Below are positions 45,454-55,349 of a stretch of 64,000 bases of DNA, piece after piece. The position numbers and the translations under genes are program-made. Below the pieces are notes generated by a model. The model did not search any database, was not told the DNA's origin, and worked only from the letters and a program-made list of their open reading frames with translations. Positions within the stretch are counted from its first letter, which is position 1. Each line of letters starts with the position of its first letter. The DNA is from Burkholderiales bacterium PBB6 (GTDB taxonomy: Bacteria; Pseudomonadota; Gammaproteobacteria; Burkholderiales; Burkholderiaceae_C), in NCBI GenBank assembly GCA_002255925.1, contig NKIH01000002.1, positions 620,001 through 684,000 of the forward strand, written 5' to 3'.

Positions 45454-45972
45454 TCAGCGGCGTGCGCGTGGCATCTGCGCACTGGGAATGCGGTCCAGCG
45501 AAGTGATGACGGTGCGGTCCAGCCAGTCGCGGAAGGCCGTGGTGTGGAGGTCGGTGGCCGGTGCCAGCCACGCCCTCAGGTCATCAACCTGCACACAGGT
45601 GGCAGCAGGCATGCCGATGCGCTTGAGCCGGGCACCGTGCACCCGCGCCAGCACGGCGGCCGTGGGCAGGCGCGGCAGGATGCGACGCACATCGTCCACG
45701 CTCACCCAGGTGGGCTCACCGACGCGGCGGTGCACGTCTACCGGCACGCCGCGAAAGGCGTAAAAGCGCGCCCTCGGCCGCAGCACGAGGAAGCGAACAA
45801 AACCGTGGGCGTCACTCGCCAGTTGAATCAGGTGCGAGGCCAGCGCCTTGCCGGCCAGCGGCGCGCACAGCAGCAAGCCGAGTACGCCCATCCAGCTGTA
45901 AAGCCAGTACGCCAGCGCGCCGATCACGCTGGCCACCGCCAGTGCTCTCGCGAGGTTGCTGAAAACGCCCAT
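45454..45972 (-). CDS. hypothetical membrane protein
   Basis: 172 residues, not recognised. A hydrophobic hairpin (about residues 10-45: VIGALAYWLYSWMGVLGLLL) anchors it in the membrane; the cytoplasmic part reads FYAFRGVPVDVHRRVGEP, WVSVDDVRRILPRLP and VQVDDLRAWL, which repeats a V-x-V-D-D-(V/L)-R pattern and may fold as two similar small helical units. ATG 45972 is used; the frame 30 codons earlier is Arg/Cys-rich and overlaps the mtnP end. It probably shares a transcript with the HExxH gene downstream. Confidence 0.6.
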   Translation of the reverse strand: MGVFSNLARALAVASVIGALAYWLYSWMGVLGLLLCAPLAGKALASHLIQLASDAHGFVRFLVLRPRARFYAFRGVPVDVHRRVGEPTWVSVDDVRRILPRLPTAAVLARVHGARLKRIGMPAATCVQVDDLRAWLAPATDLHTTAFRDWLDRTVITSLDRIPSAQMPRARR

Positions 45973-46030
45973 GTCTGTTCGCCTGGTTCCTTGCTGGCGC
46001 GTGCAGCTTCGATCGACGACCGGGGCAGCT

Positions 46031-46921
46031 TCAGCCCTGCGCCTGCAGCACCCGCCCGGCAATGCCTTGCAGGCGGTGGATCATCTCGGGGCTGCGTGCC
46101 GAGGGCGCAGTGATCAGCGCATGGTCCAGCGCAGACCGGCAGCCACAGGCAGGGGCCTGCGTGTCGGCATGCAACTGCGCCACCAGCCCGCTCACCAGCT
46201 CGCGGGCCTGTGCGGCATTGCCCAGCAGCACGCCGATGATGGCGTCCACCGTGACACTGTCGTGGCCGGGGTGCCAGCAGTCGAAGTCCGTGACCATGGC
46301 GACCGAGGCATAGCAGAGCTCGGCCTCGCGGGCCAGCTTGGCCTCGGGCATGTTCGTCATGCCGATCACATCGCAGTTCCACGAGCGATACATCTGGCTC
46401 TCGGCCAGCGTCGAGAACTGCGGGCCTTCCATTGCCAGGTAGGTGCCGCCGTCGGCATGCGGCACTTCCTGGGCGGCCAGCTGGGCCAGCACATGGCGAC
46501 CGAGGCGGTGGCACACCGGCTTGGCCATGCTCACATGGGCCACCAGGCCGGTGCCGAAGAAGGACTTTTCGCGGGCGAAGGTGCGGTCGATGAATTGATC
46601 GACCACCACGAAGGTGCCCGGCGGCAAGTCGGCGCGCAGGCCGCCCACGGCGCTCAGCGACAGCACATCGGTGCAGCCCACTTGCTTCAGGGCCGCGATG
46701 TTGGCCCGGTAGTTCACTTCGCTGGGCGGCACACGGTGGCCCCGGCCATGGCGTGGCAGGAACACCAGTTCCACCTCACCCAGGCGGCCGAAAAACAGCT
46801 CGTCAGACGGCGCACCCCACGGCGTGTCCACGGCCACCCAGCGGGTGTCGGTCAGGCCCGGCAGGTCATACAAACCGCTGCCCCCGATGATGCCGATGCG
46901 CCCGGTGGGCGACGCGCTCAT
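46031..46921 (-). CDS. mtnP: S-methyl-5'-thioadenosine/thioinosine phosphorylase
   Basis: 296 residues, PNP/MTAP family. GIIGGSGLYDL (residues 9-19) binds phosphate, LPRHGRGHRVPPSEVNYRAN and YLAMEGPQFSTLAE follow, and TDFDCWHPGHD holds the acidic residue that selects the base. It cleaves the thioadenosine left by spermidine synthesis; Pseudomonas members prefer the inosine form, so the exact base is uncertain. ATG 46921 overlaps the dusA stop by 4 bases. The longer frame to 47068 runs antisense-like within dusA and is rejected. Confidence 0.93.
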   Translation of the reverse strand: MSASPTGRIGIIGGSGLYDLPGLTDTRWVAVDTPWGAPSDELFFGRLGEVELVFLPRHGRGHRVPPSEVNYRANIAALKQVGCTDVLSLSAVGGLRADLPPGTFVVVDQFIDRTFAREKSFFGTGLVAHVSMAKPVCHRLGRHVLAQLAAQEVPHADGGTYLAMEGPQFSTLAESQMYRSWNCDVIGMTNMPEAKLAREAELCYASVAMVTDFDCWHPGHDSVTVDAIIGVLLGNAAQARELVSGLVAQLHADTQAPACGCRSALDHALITAPSARSPEMIHRLQGIAGRVLQAQG

Positions 46922-47916
46922 GCGGCCACCTCGCGCCGGTGTGCAATGGCATGCACCTGGCTGGCGGGCAGCGCCTTGAGGTGGTGGTCGCTCCAGACGC
47001 GGCGCCAGGTGCGCGCGCCGGGCAAGCCGTTGTAGAGGCCCAGCATGTGCCGCGCGCCATGCGCCCACGGCAGGCCCTGGCTCTCGGCTTGTCGGCCGAG
47101 GTACTCCACCATCGCACTCTCCACCGCTTCGCGGCTGTCGTGCGGATTGGCATCGGCACCCAGGAAGCGCGTGTCCCAGGCCGCCATCGACCAGGGGTTG
47201 TGATAGGCCTCGCGGCCCACCATCACGCCGTCCACATGCTGCAGTTGCTCGGCGATGGCGTCATCACCTACCACGCCGCCGTTCACCACGATGGTCAGGG
47301 CCGGGAAGTCGCGCTTCAGCCGGTGCACGAACTCATAACGCAGTGGCGGAATGTCGCGGTTTTCCTTCGGGCTCAGGCCCTTCAGCCAGGCGTTGCGGGC
47401 ATGCACGATGAACACCCGGCAGCCGGCCTGCGCCAGCGTGCCGACAAAGTCGCGCACGAACTCGTAGCTTTCGATCTGGTCGATGCCGATGCGGTGTTTG
47501 ACCGTGACCGGGATCGACACCGCGTCCAGCATCGCCTTCACGCCGTCAGCCACCAAACCGCTTTCGGCCATCAGGCAGGCGCCGAAGGCACCGCGCTGCA
47601 CGCGCTCGCTCGGACAGCCGCAGTTCAGGTTCACCTCGTCATAGCCCCATTGCTCGGCCAGCTTGGCGCAGGCGGCCAAATCGGCCGGGTCGCTGCCGCC
47701 GAGCTGCAGCGCCACCGGGTGCTCTTCGGTGTTGAAGTCGAGGTGGCGGTGCTGGTCACCGTGCAGCAAGGCGCCGGTGGTCACCATCTCGGTGTAGAGG
47801 CGGCTGTGGCGGCTGATCTGGCGATGGAAATAGCGACAGTGTCGATCTGTCCAGTCCAACATTGGGGCCACAGACAGGCGCCAAGGCGACATCAAAGGGG
47901 TTTGCGGGGCATTCAC
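46918..47916 (-). CDS. dusA: tRNA-dihydrouridine(20/20a) synthase DusA
   Basis: 332 residues; FMN enzyme that reduces U20/U20a in tRNA. SVAPMLDWTDRHCRYF at the N terminus, EVNLNCGCPSERVQRGAFGACLM (here shortened to NLNCGCPSERV) with catalytic Cys 101, and HARNAWLKGLSPKENR are DusA marks. It overlaps mtnP by 4 bases. The upstream hydrolase gene transcribes in the same direction and ends 18 bases before it starts. Confidence 0.95.
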   Translation of the reverse strand: MNAPQTPLMSPWRLSVAPMLDWTDRHCRYFHRQISRHSRLYTEMVTTGALLHGDQHRHLDFNTEEHPVALQLGGSDPADLAACAKLAEQWGYDEVNLNCGCPSERVQRGAFGACLMAESGLVADGVKAMLDAVSIPVTVKHRIGIDQIESYEFVRDFVGTLAQAGCRVFIVHARNAWLKGLSPKENRDIPPLRYEFVHRLKRDFPALTIVVNGGVVGDDAIAEQLQHVDGVMVGREAYHNPWSMAAWDTRFLGADANPHDSREAVESAMVEYLGRQAESQGLPWAHGARHMLGLYNGLPGARTWRRVWSDHHLKALPASQVHAIAHRREVAA

Positions 47917-47934
47917 CCCGCGATTATCCCTGCC

Positions 47935-48819
47935 CTACTCTGCCCGTGCAGCGTTGCGCGTGATGCTGTCAGCCAGCCGGGGCATCAGGGCGAGTGGAAA
48001 GTCATGGCCCATGCCGGGCACGAGGTCAATGGTGGCGCCCTGGATGTGCTGAGCCAGGTGGCTGCCGCAGGCACTTGGCACCAGCGGGTCGGCCAGGCCA
48101 TGCATGACGTGGGTGGGCGCACTGATGCGCGCCAGCAGCGGGGTGCGGTCGCCATCAGCGGCCACGGCCACCAGTTGCCGGGTGGTGCCGCTCGGGTGCC
48201 AGGCGCGCAGGATGCTGGCCCGGACCTGCGCTTCGAAGGCGGTGGGGTCTGGTGGGTAGCCCGGGCTGCCAATTCGGCGGAACACATGCAGGCCGTGGGT
48301 GACGCGGGCCTGCAGGCTGTCATCGGCCGGACGGCTGAGCAGCACTTGCTGGGCCGCCAGCGTCGGGCCCGGCAGGTGGCGGGCGCCGGCGGTGGTCATC
48401 AGCAACGTCAGGCTGCGCACGCGCTGCGGCCAGCTGGCCGCCACATGCTGCGCCACCATCCCGCCCAGCGAGGCGCCGCAGACATGCGCGCGCTGAATGC
48501 CGAGGGCGTCGAGCACGCCGACGGCATCGGCGGCCATGTCAGCCAGCGTGTATGGGGGCTTGATCGGCATCCGCGTGAAATGCCGTGCGGTGGCCATCAG
48601 CATGTTGGGCACGCCGAGGTGATCAAAACCCTGGCTGAGGCCGGCATCGCGGTTGTCGAACCGGATGACCCGAAAGCCCTGCTGCAACAGATGGCGCACC
48701 AGCACCTCGGGCCAGGCCGTGAGCTGCATGCCCAGCCCCATGATGAGCAGCACGGCCGGCCCACTGGGCGGGCCTTGATCGTCCACTTCCAGGGCGAGGC
48801 CGTTGGCGCTCAGTTGCAT
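47935..48819 (-). CDS. alpha/beta-hydrolase
   Basis: 294 residues, single alpha/beta-hydrolase domain. Oxyanion region LLIMGLGMQ, FDNRDAGLS, the nucleophile elbow GASLGG with Ser 117, and a late GMGHDFP for the histidine. The FDNRDAGLS motif is found in a group of esterases and 'cytosolic' lipases of unknown substrate. It lies between two other genes in the same direction with short gaps (18 and 35 bases), so it may be part of a leftward unit with dusA-mtnP. Confidence 0.9.
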   Translation of the reverse strand: MQLSANGLALEVDDQGPPSGPAVLLIMGLGMQLTAWPEVLVRHLLQQGFRVIRFDNRDAGLSQGFDHLGVPNMLMATARHFTRMPIKPPYTLADMAADAVGVLDALGIQRAHVCGASLGGMVAQHVAASWPQRVRSLTLLMTTAGARHLPGPTLAAQQVLLSRPADDSLQARVTHGLHVFRRIGSPGYPPDPTAFEAQVRASILRAWHPSGTTRQLVAVAADGDRTPLLARISAPTHVMHGLADPLVPSACGSHLAQHIQGATIDLVPGMGHDFPLALMPRLADSITRNAARAE

Positions 48820-48854
48820 GGGGTTTGTCTGCTCAGGTCAGGTCTGGTGGATGG

Positions 48855-49805
48855 TCAGCCGGCGTTGGCCAGCGGGCCGCTGCCGGTGGCGCGGAAAAAC
48901 CACTTGCGTGCGCCGCTGGCATCAAAGCGCTGCCAGGTCTCGGGCGTTTGCTGCAGCCGATCGGCCACGGCATAAAGGGCCAGCGGGTTCATGCCCATGC
49001 CGATGTGGCTGGCATGCACCTCGATGTTCTCGGTGTGCGGGTGATCGGGGTTGAGGCTGCACTGCCAGGCCACCACACCATCGCTGCGCGAGTAGATCGA
49101 GGTGGTGGGCACCTCGGGCGACTGGCGGATCTGCTCGATCAGTTCGTGATCGTGCGACGACTGACCGCTGACCAGCTCGAACAGCCGCCAGGCGTTGGTG
49201 GCCTTGGGGTGGCCGGTGAATGGCGAGCCCAGCGTGATGACGCAGCGCACCAGCTCAGGCGCTTCCTTGGCCAGCTCGCGGGCGTAAATGCCGCCGAGGC
49301 TCCAGCCCACCAGGCTGACCCGCTGGCCATGTTTGGCGTGCAGCTGTTTCAATTGCTGCAGGCAGGCGGCCATCACGCCTTCCTTCGGGCCGAAGTTGAA
49401 GCCTTGGTGCCAAGGGTGCACGTCGTAACCCAGCCAGGTCAGCAGCTGGCGCATGGGCACAGTGCTGAAGTCAGAGACGCCGAGGCCGGGGAACACGATG
49501 ACCGGATGCCCGTCGCCGTCGGGCAACTTGCGCATCCAGGGCAAGCTGGCCAGCAAGGCCGCGCACTCCCAGGGCGCGCGGGCCTCCAGCATGATCTTGG
49601 CCCAGTTGGGCGCAGTGGGGTGGGCTGCCGCGTCTGTCGGCGCTGTGGCCTTGGCCCTGGCGTTCGCTTTTGCGTTTGTCACACCGGCAGAGCGGGCAGC
49701 GCGGCCCGGGCTGGCTGTTTTACGGACAGGCTTGCGGGCAGCCTTGGGGATGGTGGTGCCGGTTGCGGCGGCGGTGCCTTCAGGCACTTTGGAAAGCTTC
49801 GGCAT
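48855..49805 (-). CDS. esterase/lipase-like alpha/beta-hydrolase with a basic disordered N-terminal tail
   Basis: 316 residues. Residues 1-65 are Lys/Arg/Ala/Thr/Pro-rich (KAARKPVRKTASPGRAAR, NAKANARAKATAPT), like the tails of histone-H1-like or PHA-granule DNA-binding proteins. The hydrolase domain follows: VIVFPGLGVSDFS, VGWSLGGIYARELA with Ser 169, TLGSPFTG and the histidine in VHASHIGMG, the pattern of PGAP1/triacylglycerol-lipase-like enzymes. No signal peptide is present, so it is cytoplasmic. The ATG 49805 is the only start covering the tail; a later start would drop the tail but leave a full enzyme. Confidence 0.78.
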   Translation of the reverse strand: MPKLSKVPEGTAAATGTTIPKAARKPVRKTASPGRAARSAGVTNAKANARAKATAPTDAAAHPTAPNWAKIMLEARAPWECAALLASLPWMRKLPDGDGHPVIVFPGLGVSDFSTVPMRQLLTWLGYDVHPWHQGFNFGPKEGVMAACLQQLKQLHAKHGQRVSLVGWSLGGIYARELAKEAPELVRCVITLGSPFTGHPKATNAWRLFELVSGQSSHDHELIEQIRQSPEVPTTSIYSRSDGVVAWQCSLNPDHPHTENIEVHASHIGMGMNPLALYAVADRLQQTPETWQRFDASGARKWFFRATGSGPLANAG

Positions 49806-49879
49806 GGCGTGCCATCTTAGCGAGGCCTAGCGCCCACAAATGGAGCGCTTGCCCTAGGACGGTGCCCTGCCCCGCAGGC

Positions 49880-51019
49880 TCAGTCCAGCTCTCGCAGCGG
49901 GTGCACATGCTCGGGCCACGGGCTGGCGAAGAAGGCTTGCACCATCTCGGGGCTGACGTCTTCGGCATGGCTCGGGTTCCAGCGCGGCTGGTGGTCCTTG
50001 TCGATGACCAGTGCGCGGATGCCCTCTACGGTTTCGCTGGCCGTGCCAGGACGCAGCTGGAAGCAATGGCGCACCAGATCGCGCTCCATGCGCAGGTCTT
50101 CCGCCAGGCTCATCTGGCGGGCGCGGCGCACCTGCTCCAGCGTCACGGCCATCATCAGCGGCGAGCGCTTCTGCAGCGCAGCCAGCGTCTGGCGCGCCCA
50201 GGTGCCCGGCCGCGCTTCCAAGGCCTGCAGGATGCCAGCGAGGTCGGGCAGGCTGAAGACGGCGTCGATCTCGGGTTGGTGCTCGGCCAGGCCGTCTGCA
50301 CCCACGGGCTGCGCCCAGGCCTGGACGGCGTCCAGCAAGGTGTCTTCATCGTCCCACGGCGTGGCGCACAGCTCGACCAGCATGGCGGGCAAGTCAGCGG
50401 CCGTCACGCGCAGGTCGGCCATGCCTTGGTGCACGGCGTTGTCGGCGTCCAGCACGTGGCCGGTCAGCGCCAGGTATTCGCCCATGTGGCCCGGGCAGCG
50501 CGAGAGGAACCAGCCGCCGCCCACGTCTGGGAACAGGCCGATGTGGGTTTCGGGCATGGCCAGCTTGCTGTGCTCGGTGGCCACGCGCAGGGCCGCGCCC
50601 TGGCTGATGCCCATGCCGCCGCCCATGCACACGCCGTCCATCAACGCGATGTAGGGCTTGGGGTAGTGGTGGATCAGGTGGTTGAGCGCGTATTCCTCGG
50701 TGAAGAAGTCTTCGAGGCGCGGATCACCCGCCAGTGCGGCTTGGTGGAAAAAGCGGATGTCGCCCCCGGCACAGAAGGCCGGCGCCTTGCCTTCGCGGCC
50801 AGCGCCCAGCACCACCACCGCCATCACCTGGTCTTCGTCGTGCCAGTGCAGCAAGGTGGTGGTGAGGTCACGCACCATGTTCAGCGACAAGGCATTCAGT
50901 GCGCCCGGGCGGTTCAGCGTGATCACGCCGATGCGGCCGCGGACTTCGGCCAGCACATGGCCGTCAGCGTGCAGCGCCGGGGTCAAGGGCGCCGGGTTGG
51001 GGGTGTTCGTCGTCGTCAT
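49880..51019 (-). CDS. 3-hydroxyisobutyryl-CoA hydrolase / enoyl-CoA hydratase-family protein
   Basis: 379 residues, crotonase superfamily of the HIBCH type. GRIGVITLNRPGALNALSL, APAFCAGGDIRFF (oxyanion Gly), MDGVCMGGGMGIS, MPETHIGLFPDVGGGWFL and the extended C-terminal domain match 3-hydroxyisobutyryl-CoA hydrolase, which acts in valine breakdown. The start ATG 51019 is used; 15 codons upstream the frame is Arg-rich. The other valine genes are not in the window, so a general hydratase role is possible. Confidence 0.88.
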   Translation of the reverse strand: MTTTNTPNPAPLTPALHADGHVLAEVRGRIGVITLNRPGALNALSLNMVRDLTTTLLHWHDEDQVMAVVVLGAGREGKAPAFCAGGDIRFFHQAALAGDPRLEDFFTEEYALNHLIHHYPKPYIALMDGVCMGGGMGISQGAALRVATEHSKLAMPETHIGLFPDVGGGWFLSRCPGHMGEYLALTGHVLDADNAVHQGMADLRVTAADLPAMLVELCATPWDDEDTLLDAVQAWAQPVGADGLAEHQPEIDAVFSLPDLAGILQALEARPGTWARQTLAALQKRSPLMMAVTLEQVRRARQMSLAEDLRMERDLVRHCFQLRPGTASETVEGIRALVIDKDHQPRWNPSHAEDVSPEMVQAFFASPWPEHVHPLRELD

Positions 51020-51094
51020 GTTGTGAGGTCTCCTGCGCGGCATTGTGCCGCTGTCAGATGTCACTTTCCGTGCGTCACGGGGGTGGGGCCACGC

Positions 51095-51982
51095 TCAGGC
51101 GTTGGCACGCTGGCGCAGGGCCAGCCATTCATTGACGGCCAGCGCCACCAGCACGAGCGAGCCGCCGCCCAGCACCGCCGCCGTCGGGCGCTCGTCCGAG
51201 CCGCCCCAAGTCCAGGCCACGCCAAAAAGGATTTCCAGCAGGCCCAGCAAGGCCGCCTCCGGCGCTTTCAGCACCCGGCCGGCGGACACCGCCATCATGC
51301 AGGGAATGGCCAGCTGCACCACGCCGAGGCCGCTGAGCAGCAGCACATCGTGCAGCGAGGCTTGCATCGGCAAGCTCAGCGGCAGCGTGATCAGCGCTGA
51401 CAAGGCAGCGCCCAGCAGCACGGCGGGCGTCATGTCGCCCTGCCCTGCACCGCCCTGGGCGTTGTGCTGCAGCAGCGTCCACATGCTCGCGCCGGCCACC
51501 GGCACGGTGAGTGCCACCAGCGTGCCCGCCATGTCGCTGGCATGGCCGCCGGCCAGTTGTGAGCCGTACATCCAGCCGATGCCGAGCGCCGCCACCAGCA
51601 TGGCCAGCCAGGTGCGCAGCGGCAGCCGGTGGCCGAGTGCGAACCGGGCGATGAGCGCGGTGAAGATCGGCGCCAGCGCCATCGTCACCAGCACGTTGGC
51701 CACCGTGGTCAGCGTCATGGCGACCATGAAGGCGGTGAACATCACGCACCAGCACAGGGCCGACAGCCACAGCAGGCGGCCGCCGTGGCGGATGCGGTGG
51801 CTGAGCGCCCCTGCGCCGTCACGCCAGCACAGCAGAGCCAGCAAGGCCACGGCATTGGCGGCGCTGCGCCAGAACGTCACCTCGAAGGCCGCGGCCGATT
51901 CAAGGTGCCGGGTGACGACCCCGGCGATGCTCCATAGCAGCGTCACGACCAGCATGGTCAACACGGCACGGCGATGGGTCAA
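51095..51982 (-). CDS. EamA/DMT-family transporter
   Basis: 295 residues, ten hydrophobic segments in two EamA halves; FEVTFWRSAANAVALL and LLGLLEILFGVAWTW are typical. The TTG at 51982 is chosen: GGAAAG is eight bases upstream, and the longer frame (TTG 52006) would begin inside the arm of the typA terminator. It is the first gene after that terminator, so it needs its own promoter. Substrate unknown. Confidence 0.87.
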   Translation of the reverse strand: MTHRRAVLTMLVVTLLWSIAGVVTRHLESAAAFEVTFWRSAANAVALLALLCWRDGAGALSHRIRHGGRLLWLSALCWCVMFTAFMVAMTLTTVANVLVTMALAPIFTALIARFALGHRLPLRTWLAMLVAALGIGWMYGSQLAGGHASDMAGTLVALTVPVAGASMWTLLQHNAQGGAGQGDMTPAVLLGAALSALITLPLSLPMQASLHDVLLLSGLGVVQLAIPCMMAVSAGRVLKAPEAALLGLLEILFGVAWTWGGSDERPTAAVLGGGSLVLVALAVNEWLALRQRANA

Positions 51983-51994
51983 CTTGTGTGCTTT

Positions 51995-52024
51995 CCAAAA
52001 AAGCAACGGCCCTCAAGAGGGCCG
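51995..52024 (-). terminator. intrinsic terminator after typA
   Basis: CGGCCCTC (52007-52014) pairs with GAGGGCCG (52017-52024); on the minus strand the stem is followed by TTGCTTTTTT. It ends the rimP-nusA-infB-rbfA-truB-typA transcript. Confidence 0.88.
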
Positions 52025-52039
52025 CTGCGGGGATGGGGC

Positions 52040-52059
52040 GAGGGGCGCAAAGGCCCCTC
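52040..52059 (-). repeat. second hairpin just after the typA stop
   Basis: Perfect 7-bp stem GAGGGGC (52040-52046) / GCCCCTC (52053-52059), loop GCAAAG, between the typA stop and the terminator at 51995. It gives two hairpins in tandem. Confidence 0.6.
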
Positions 52060-52078
52060 ATGCGCTGAGCGCCCGGGC

Positions 52079-53905
52079 TCAGGACTCGCGCGAAGCGCGC
52101 TTGCGGTCGTGCTCGCTCAGGTGTCGCTTGCGCACTCGAATGCTCTTCGGCGTGATTTCGACCAGCTCGTCGTCTTCGATGAACTCGACACCGTATTCCA
52201 GCGTCAGGTCGATCGGCGGCGTGATCTTGATGGCGTCTTCCTTGCCCGAGACGCGGAAGTTGGTCAGCTGCTTGGTGCGGGTGGCGTTCACGACCAGGTC
52301 GTTGTCGCGGCTGTGGATGCCGACGATCATGCCTTCGTACACCGGGTCGTTCGGCTTCACGAACATGCGGCCACGGTCGTCCAGCTTGCCCAGGGCGTAG
52401 GTGAAGATTTCACCAGCGTCCATCGAGATCAGCACGCCGTTCTTGCGGCCGGCGATATCACCCTTGTGCGGCTCGTAGCCGTCAAAGATGTTGCTGATCA
52501 GGCCCGAACCACGGGTCAGATTCAGGAATTCCTGGGTGAAACCGATCAGGCCACGGGCCGGGATGCGGTATTCCAGGCGCACGCGGCCACGGCCGTCCGG
52601 CTCCATGTTGACCAGCTCGCCCTTGCGCTCGCCCAGGGCCTGCATCACGCCGCCCTGGTGGGTTTCTTCCACGTCGGCGGTGACCAGCTCGATCGGCTCA
52701 TGACGCTCGCCGTTGATGTTCTGGAACACCACGCGCGGCTTCGACACAGCCAGCTCGTAGCCTTCACGGCGCATGTTTTCCAGCAGGATGGTCAGGTGCA
52801 GTTCGCCCCGGCCCATCACTTCGAAGATGCCGTCTTCGCTGGTTTCGCTGACGCGCAGGGCCACGTTCGATTGCAGTTCCTTCTGCAGGCGGTCCCAGAT
52901 CTGGCGGCTGGTGACGTACTTGCCTTCACGGCCAGCCAGCGGGCTGGTGTTCACGCAGAAGTTCATCGTCAGCGTCGGCTCGTCGACCTTCAGCATCGGC
53001 AGCGGCGACGGGTTGACCGGATCGGTCACGGTCACGCCAATGCCGAGTTCCTCGATGCCGTTGACCAGCACGATGTGGCCCGGGCCAGCTTCGGTGACTT
53101 GCACGCGGTCGAGGCCCTGGAAGGTCAGCACCTGGTTGACACGGCCCTTCGTGGCCTTGCCGTCCGGGCCTTCCATCACGAGCACGTCCATGCCGGGGCG
53201 AACGCGACCGGCGTTGACGCGGCCCACGCCGATGCGGCCGACGAAGGTGGAGTAATCCAGGGCCGAGATTTGCAGCTGCAGCGGAGCAGCCGGATCACCG
53301 GCGTGCGGCTGCACGTGCTTCAGCACGGTGTCGAACAGGGCCGACATGTCGGGACCCCACTGCTCGCCCGGTGCGCCTTCTTCCAGCGACGACCAGCCGT
53401 TGATGCCCGAGGCATACACGACCGGGAAGTCGAGCTGCTCGTCGGTGGCGCCGAGCTTGTCGAACAGGTCGAAAGCGGCGTTGATCACGGCGTCAGGCTT
53501 GGCACCCGGCTTGTCGACCTTGTTCACGACGACGATGGGCTTCAGGCCGAGGGCCAGGGCCTTCTTCGTCACGAAACGGGTCTGCGGCATCGGGCCTTCT
53601 TGGGCGTCGATCAGCAGCACCACGCCGTCGACCATCGACAGCGCACGTTCCACTTCGCCGCCGAAGTCCGCGTGTCCCGGGGTGTCGACGATGTTGATGT
53701 GGGTGTCAGCCCAGCTCACGGCGCAGTTCTTGGCCAGGATGGTGATGCCACGCTCACGTTCGATGGCATTGCTGTCCATCACGGTGTCGACCACCTTTTC
53801 GTGCTCGGCGAAGGTGCCGCTCTGGCGCAGCAACTGGTCAACCAGCGTGGTTTTGCCATGGTCCACGTGGGCAATGATGGCGATATTGCGAATCTGTCGG
53901 CTCAT
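52079..53905 (-). CDS. typA: ribosome-binding GTPase TypA/BipA
   Basis: 608 residues. G1 AHVDHGKTT (11-19), RGITILAKN (switch), DTPGHADFG (G3), [10 protein letters not shown] (G4) followed by the EF-G-like domains III, V and the TypA-specific C-terminal domain with GRGELHL. It assists 50S assembly and stress growth. It follows truB by 16 bases in the rimP operon. Confidence 0.97.
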   Translation of the reverse strand: MSRQIRNIAIIAHVDHGKTTLVDQLLRQSGTFAEHEKVVDTVMDSNAIERERGITILAKNCAVSWADTHINIVDTPGHADFGGEVERALSMVDGVVLLIDAQEGPMPQTRFVTKKALALGLKPIVVVNKVDKPGAKPDAVINAAFDLFDKLGATDEQLDFPVVYASGINGWSSLEEGAPGEQWGPDMSALFDTVLKHVQPHAGDPAAPLQLQISALDYSTFVGRIGVGRVNAGRVRPGMDVLVMEGPDGKATKGRVNQVLTFQGLDRVQVTEAGPGHIVLVNGIEELGIGVTVTDPVNPSPLPMLKVDEPTLTMNFCVNTSPLAGREGKYVTSRQIWDRLQKELQSNVALRVSETSEDGIFEVMGRGELHLTILLENMRREGYELAVSKPRVVFQNINGERHEPIELVTADVEETHQGGVMQALGERKGELVNMEPDGRGRVRLEYRIPARGLIGFTQEFLNLTRGSGLISNIFDGYEPHKGDIAGRKNGVLISMDAGEIFTYALGKLDDRGRMFVKPNDPVYEGMIVGIHSRDNDLVVNATRTKQLTNFRVSGKEDAIKITPPIDLTLEYGVEFIEDDELVEITPKSIRVRKRHLSEHDRKRASRES

Positions 53906-53921
53906 GATCGGCTTTCGGGGT

Positions 53922-54941
53922 TCAGGTAGTCATCAACGCCTGGACCTCGATCGGGCTCAGCAGGCGGTCGGCGATCAATTCGCCGGCGGTGATATGGCCA
54001 CTGCCCAGGAAGGCAGTGGGTTCAGGGCCGTACACACGCACGGCGGGGTGGTCTGGCAGCTTGATGCGGCGGCGCAGACCGGTGAGAAATCGGGCGGCGT
54101 CTTCTGCGTTCAGTCGAACTTCCGGCCATTCGGTCAGCAGGCAGTCGGGTGAACGCAGCAGCGCGTCGCGTTGGGCTTCGTCCATGTCGGCCAGGGCCTC
54201 CAGGGACACCACGTCGTTGATCGACAGCGTGCCGCTGCCGGTCCGGCGCAGGGCAGCCAGGTGGGCGCCACAACCCAGCACTTCGCCGATGTCTTCGGCC
54301 AGCGTGCGGATGTAGGTGCCCTTGGTGCATCGAACGTGGATCGTCAGGTGATGCCCGACAGGATCCCAGCTCAGCATGTCGATGCTGTGAATCGTGACGG
54401 TGCGGGTCGGACGTTCGACCTCGATGCCGGCGCGGGCGTATTCGTACAGCGCCTTGCCGTCCTTCTTCAGCGCCGAGTGCATCGGCGGAAGCTGGTCGAT
54501 GGCGCCGGTGAAACGCGCGCAGGCGGCTGCCAGCATGGCCTCGTCCACCTGCACGGGGCGCTCGAGCACCACGTCGCCTTCGCGGTCGCCGCCGACCGTG
54601 GTCTGGCCCAGCTTCAGCGTGGCCGTGTAGGCCTTGTCCGCGTCGAGGCTGACCTGCGAGAACTTGGTGGCAGCGCCGAAGCAGATCGGCAGCAGGCCGG
54701 TGGCCAGCGGGTCGAGCGTGCCGGTGTGGCCCGCCTTCTCCGCCTTGAAGATGCGCTTGACCTTCTGCAGCGCGTCATTGCTGGACAGGCCGATGGGCTT
54801 GTCCAGCAACAAAATGCCATGCAGCGACCGGCGCGGGATGCGCACGGCGGGCGCACCACGACGACCACCCGCGCGTGCGGGGCGTTCGTTGCGTTGCACC
54901 TGCGGGACGTCGCCGGTGTGGATGGGATCAGGAGCGTTCAT
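53922..54941 (-). CDS. truB: tRNA pseudouridine(55) synthase
   Basis: 339 residues. The N-terminal 38 residues are basic and probably disordered ([17 protein letters not shown]); the enzyme domain follows with [11 protein letters not shown] and [12 protein letters not shown], catalytic Asp 77, and a PUA-like C terminus. It makes pseudouridine 55 in the T loop. It starts 9 bases after the rbfA stop. Confidence 0.96.
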   Translation of the reverse strand: MNAPDPIHTGDVPQVQRNERPARAGGRRGAPAVRIPRRSLHGILLLDKPIGLSSNDALQKVKRIFKAEKAGHTGTLDPLATGLLPICFGAATKFSQVSLDADKAYTATLKLGQTTVGGDREGDVVLERPVQVDEAMLAAACARFTGAIDQLPPMHSALKKDGKALYEYARAGIEVERPTRTVTIHSIDMLSWDPVGHHLTIHVRCTKGTYIRTLAEDIGEVLGCGAHLAALRRTGSGTLSINDVVSLEALADMDEAQRDALLRSPDCLLTEWPEVRLNAEDAARFLTGLRRRIKLPDHPAVRVYGPEPTAFLGSGHITAGELIADRLLSPIEVQALMTT

Positions 54942-54950
54942 GAAAAAGAA

Positions 54951-55316
54951 TCAGTCTTCCTTGGCCCGGGTCGCATTGGCCTTGACGATCAATGCGCCCA
55001 GCTCGGCCGCGCGCTCGGTCGTCTGGTCAAACTTGAAATGCAGCGTGGGCACCGTGTGGATGGCCAGACGCTTGAACAAACCGTTGCGAACGAATCCGGC
55101 GGCCTCGTTCAGGGCGATTTCGGTCTCGACCGGATCACCGATCAGCAGCGAGAACAGCACCTTCGCGTGGGCATAGTCGGGCGTCACGTCAACGGCATTG
55201 ATCGTGACCATGCCGATGCGGGGGTCCTTCAGGTCGCGGATGAGCTCGGCCACATCACGCTGGATCTGGTCGGCCACACGAAAGCTGCGGTTTGGAATTT
55301 TGCGTTTATGTCGCAT
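54951..55316 (-). CDS. rbfA: 30S ribosome-binding factor RbfA
   Basis: 121 residues with the KH-like RbfA fold: [20 protein letters not shown], quoted as [13 protein letters not shown] and [10 protein letters not shown], and [10 protein letters not shown]. It helps 16S rRNA 5'-end maturation in late 30S assembly. It is separated from infB by 83 bases that contain a terminator-like hairpin (55350-55376). Confidence 0.96.
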   Translation of the reverse strand: MRHKRKIPNRSFRVADQIQRDVAELIRDLKDPRIGMVTINAVDVTPDYAHAKVLFSLLIGDPVETEIALNEAAGFVRNGLFKRLAIHTVPTLHFKFDQTTERAAELGALIVKANATRAKED

Positions 55317-55349
55317 GGATTTTCCTTTGCGCTGGATGGCCTATCAAGC

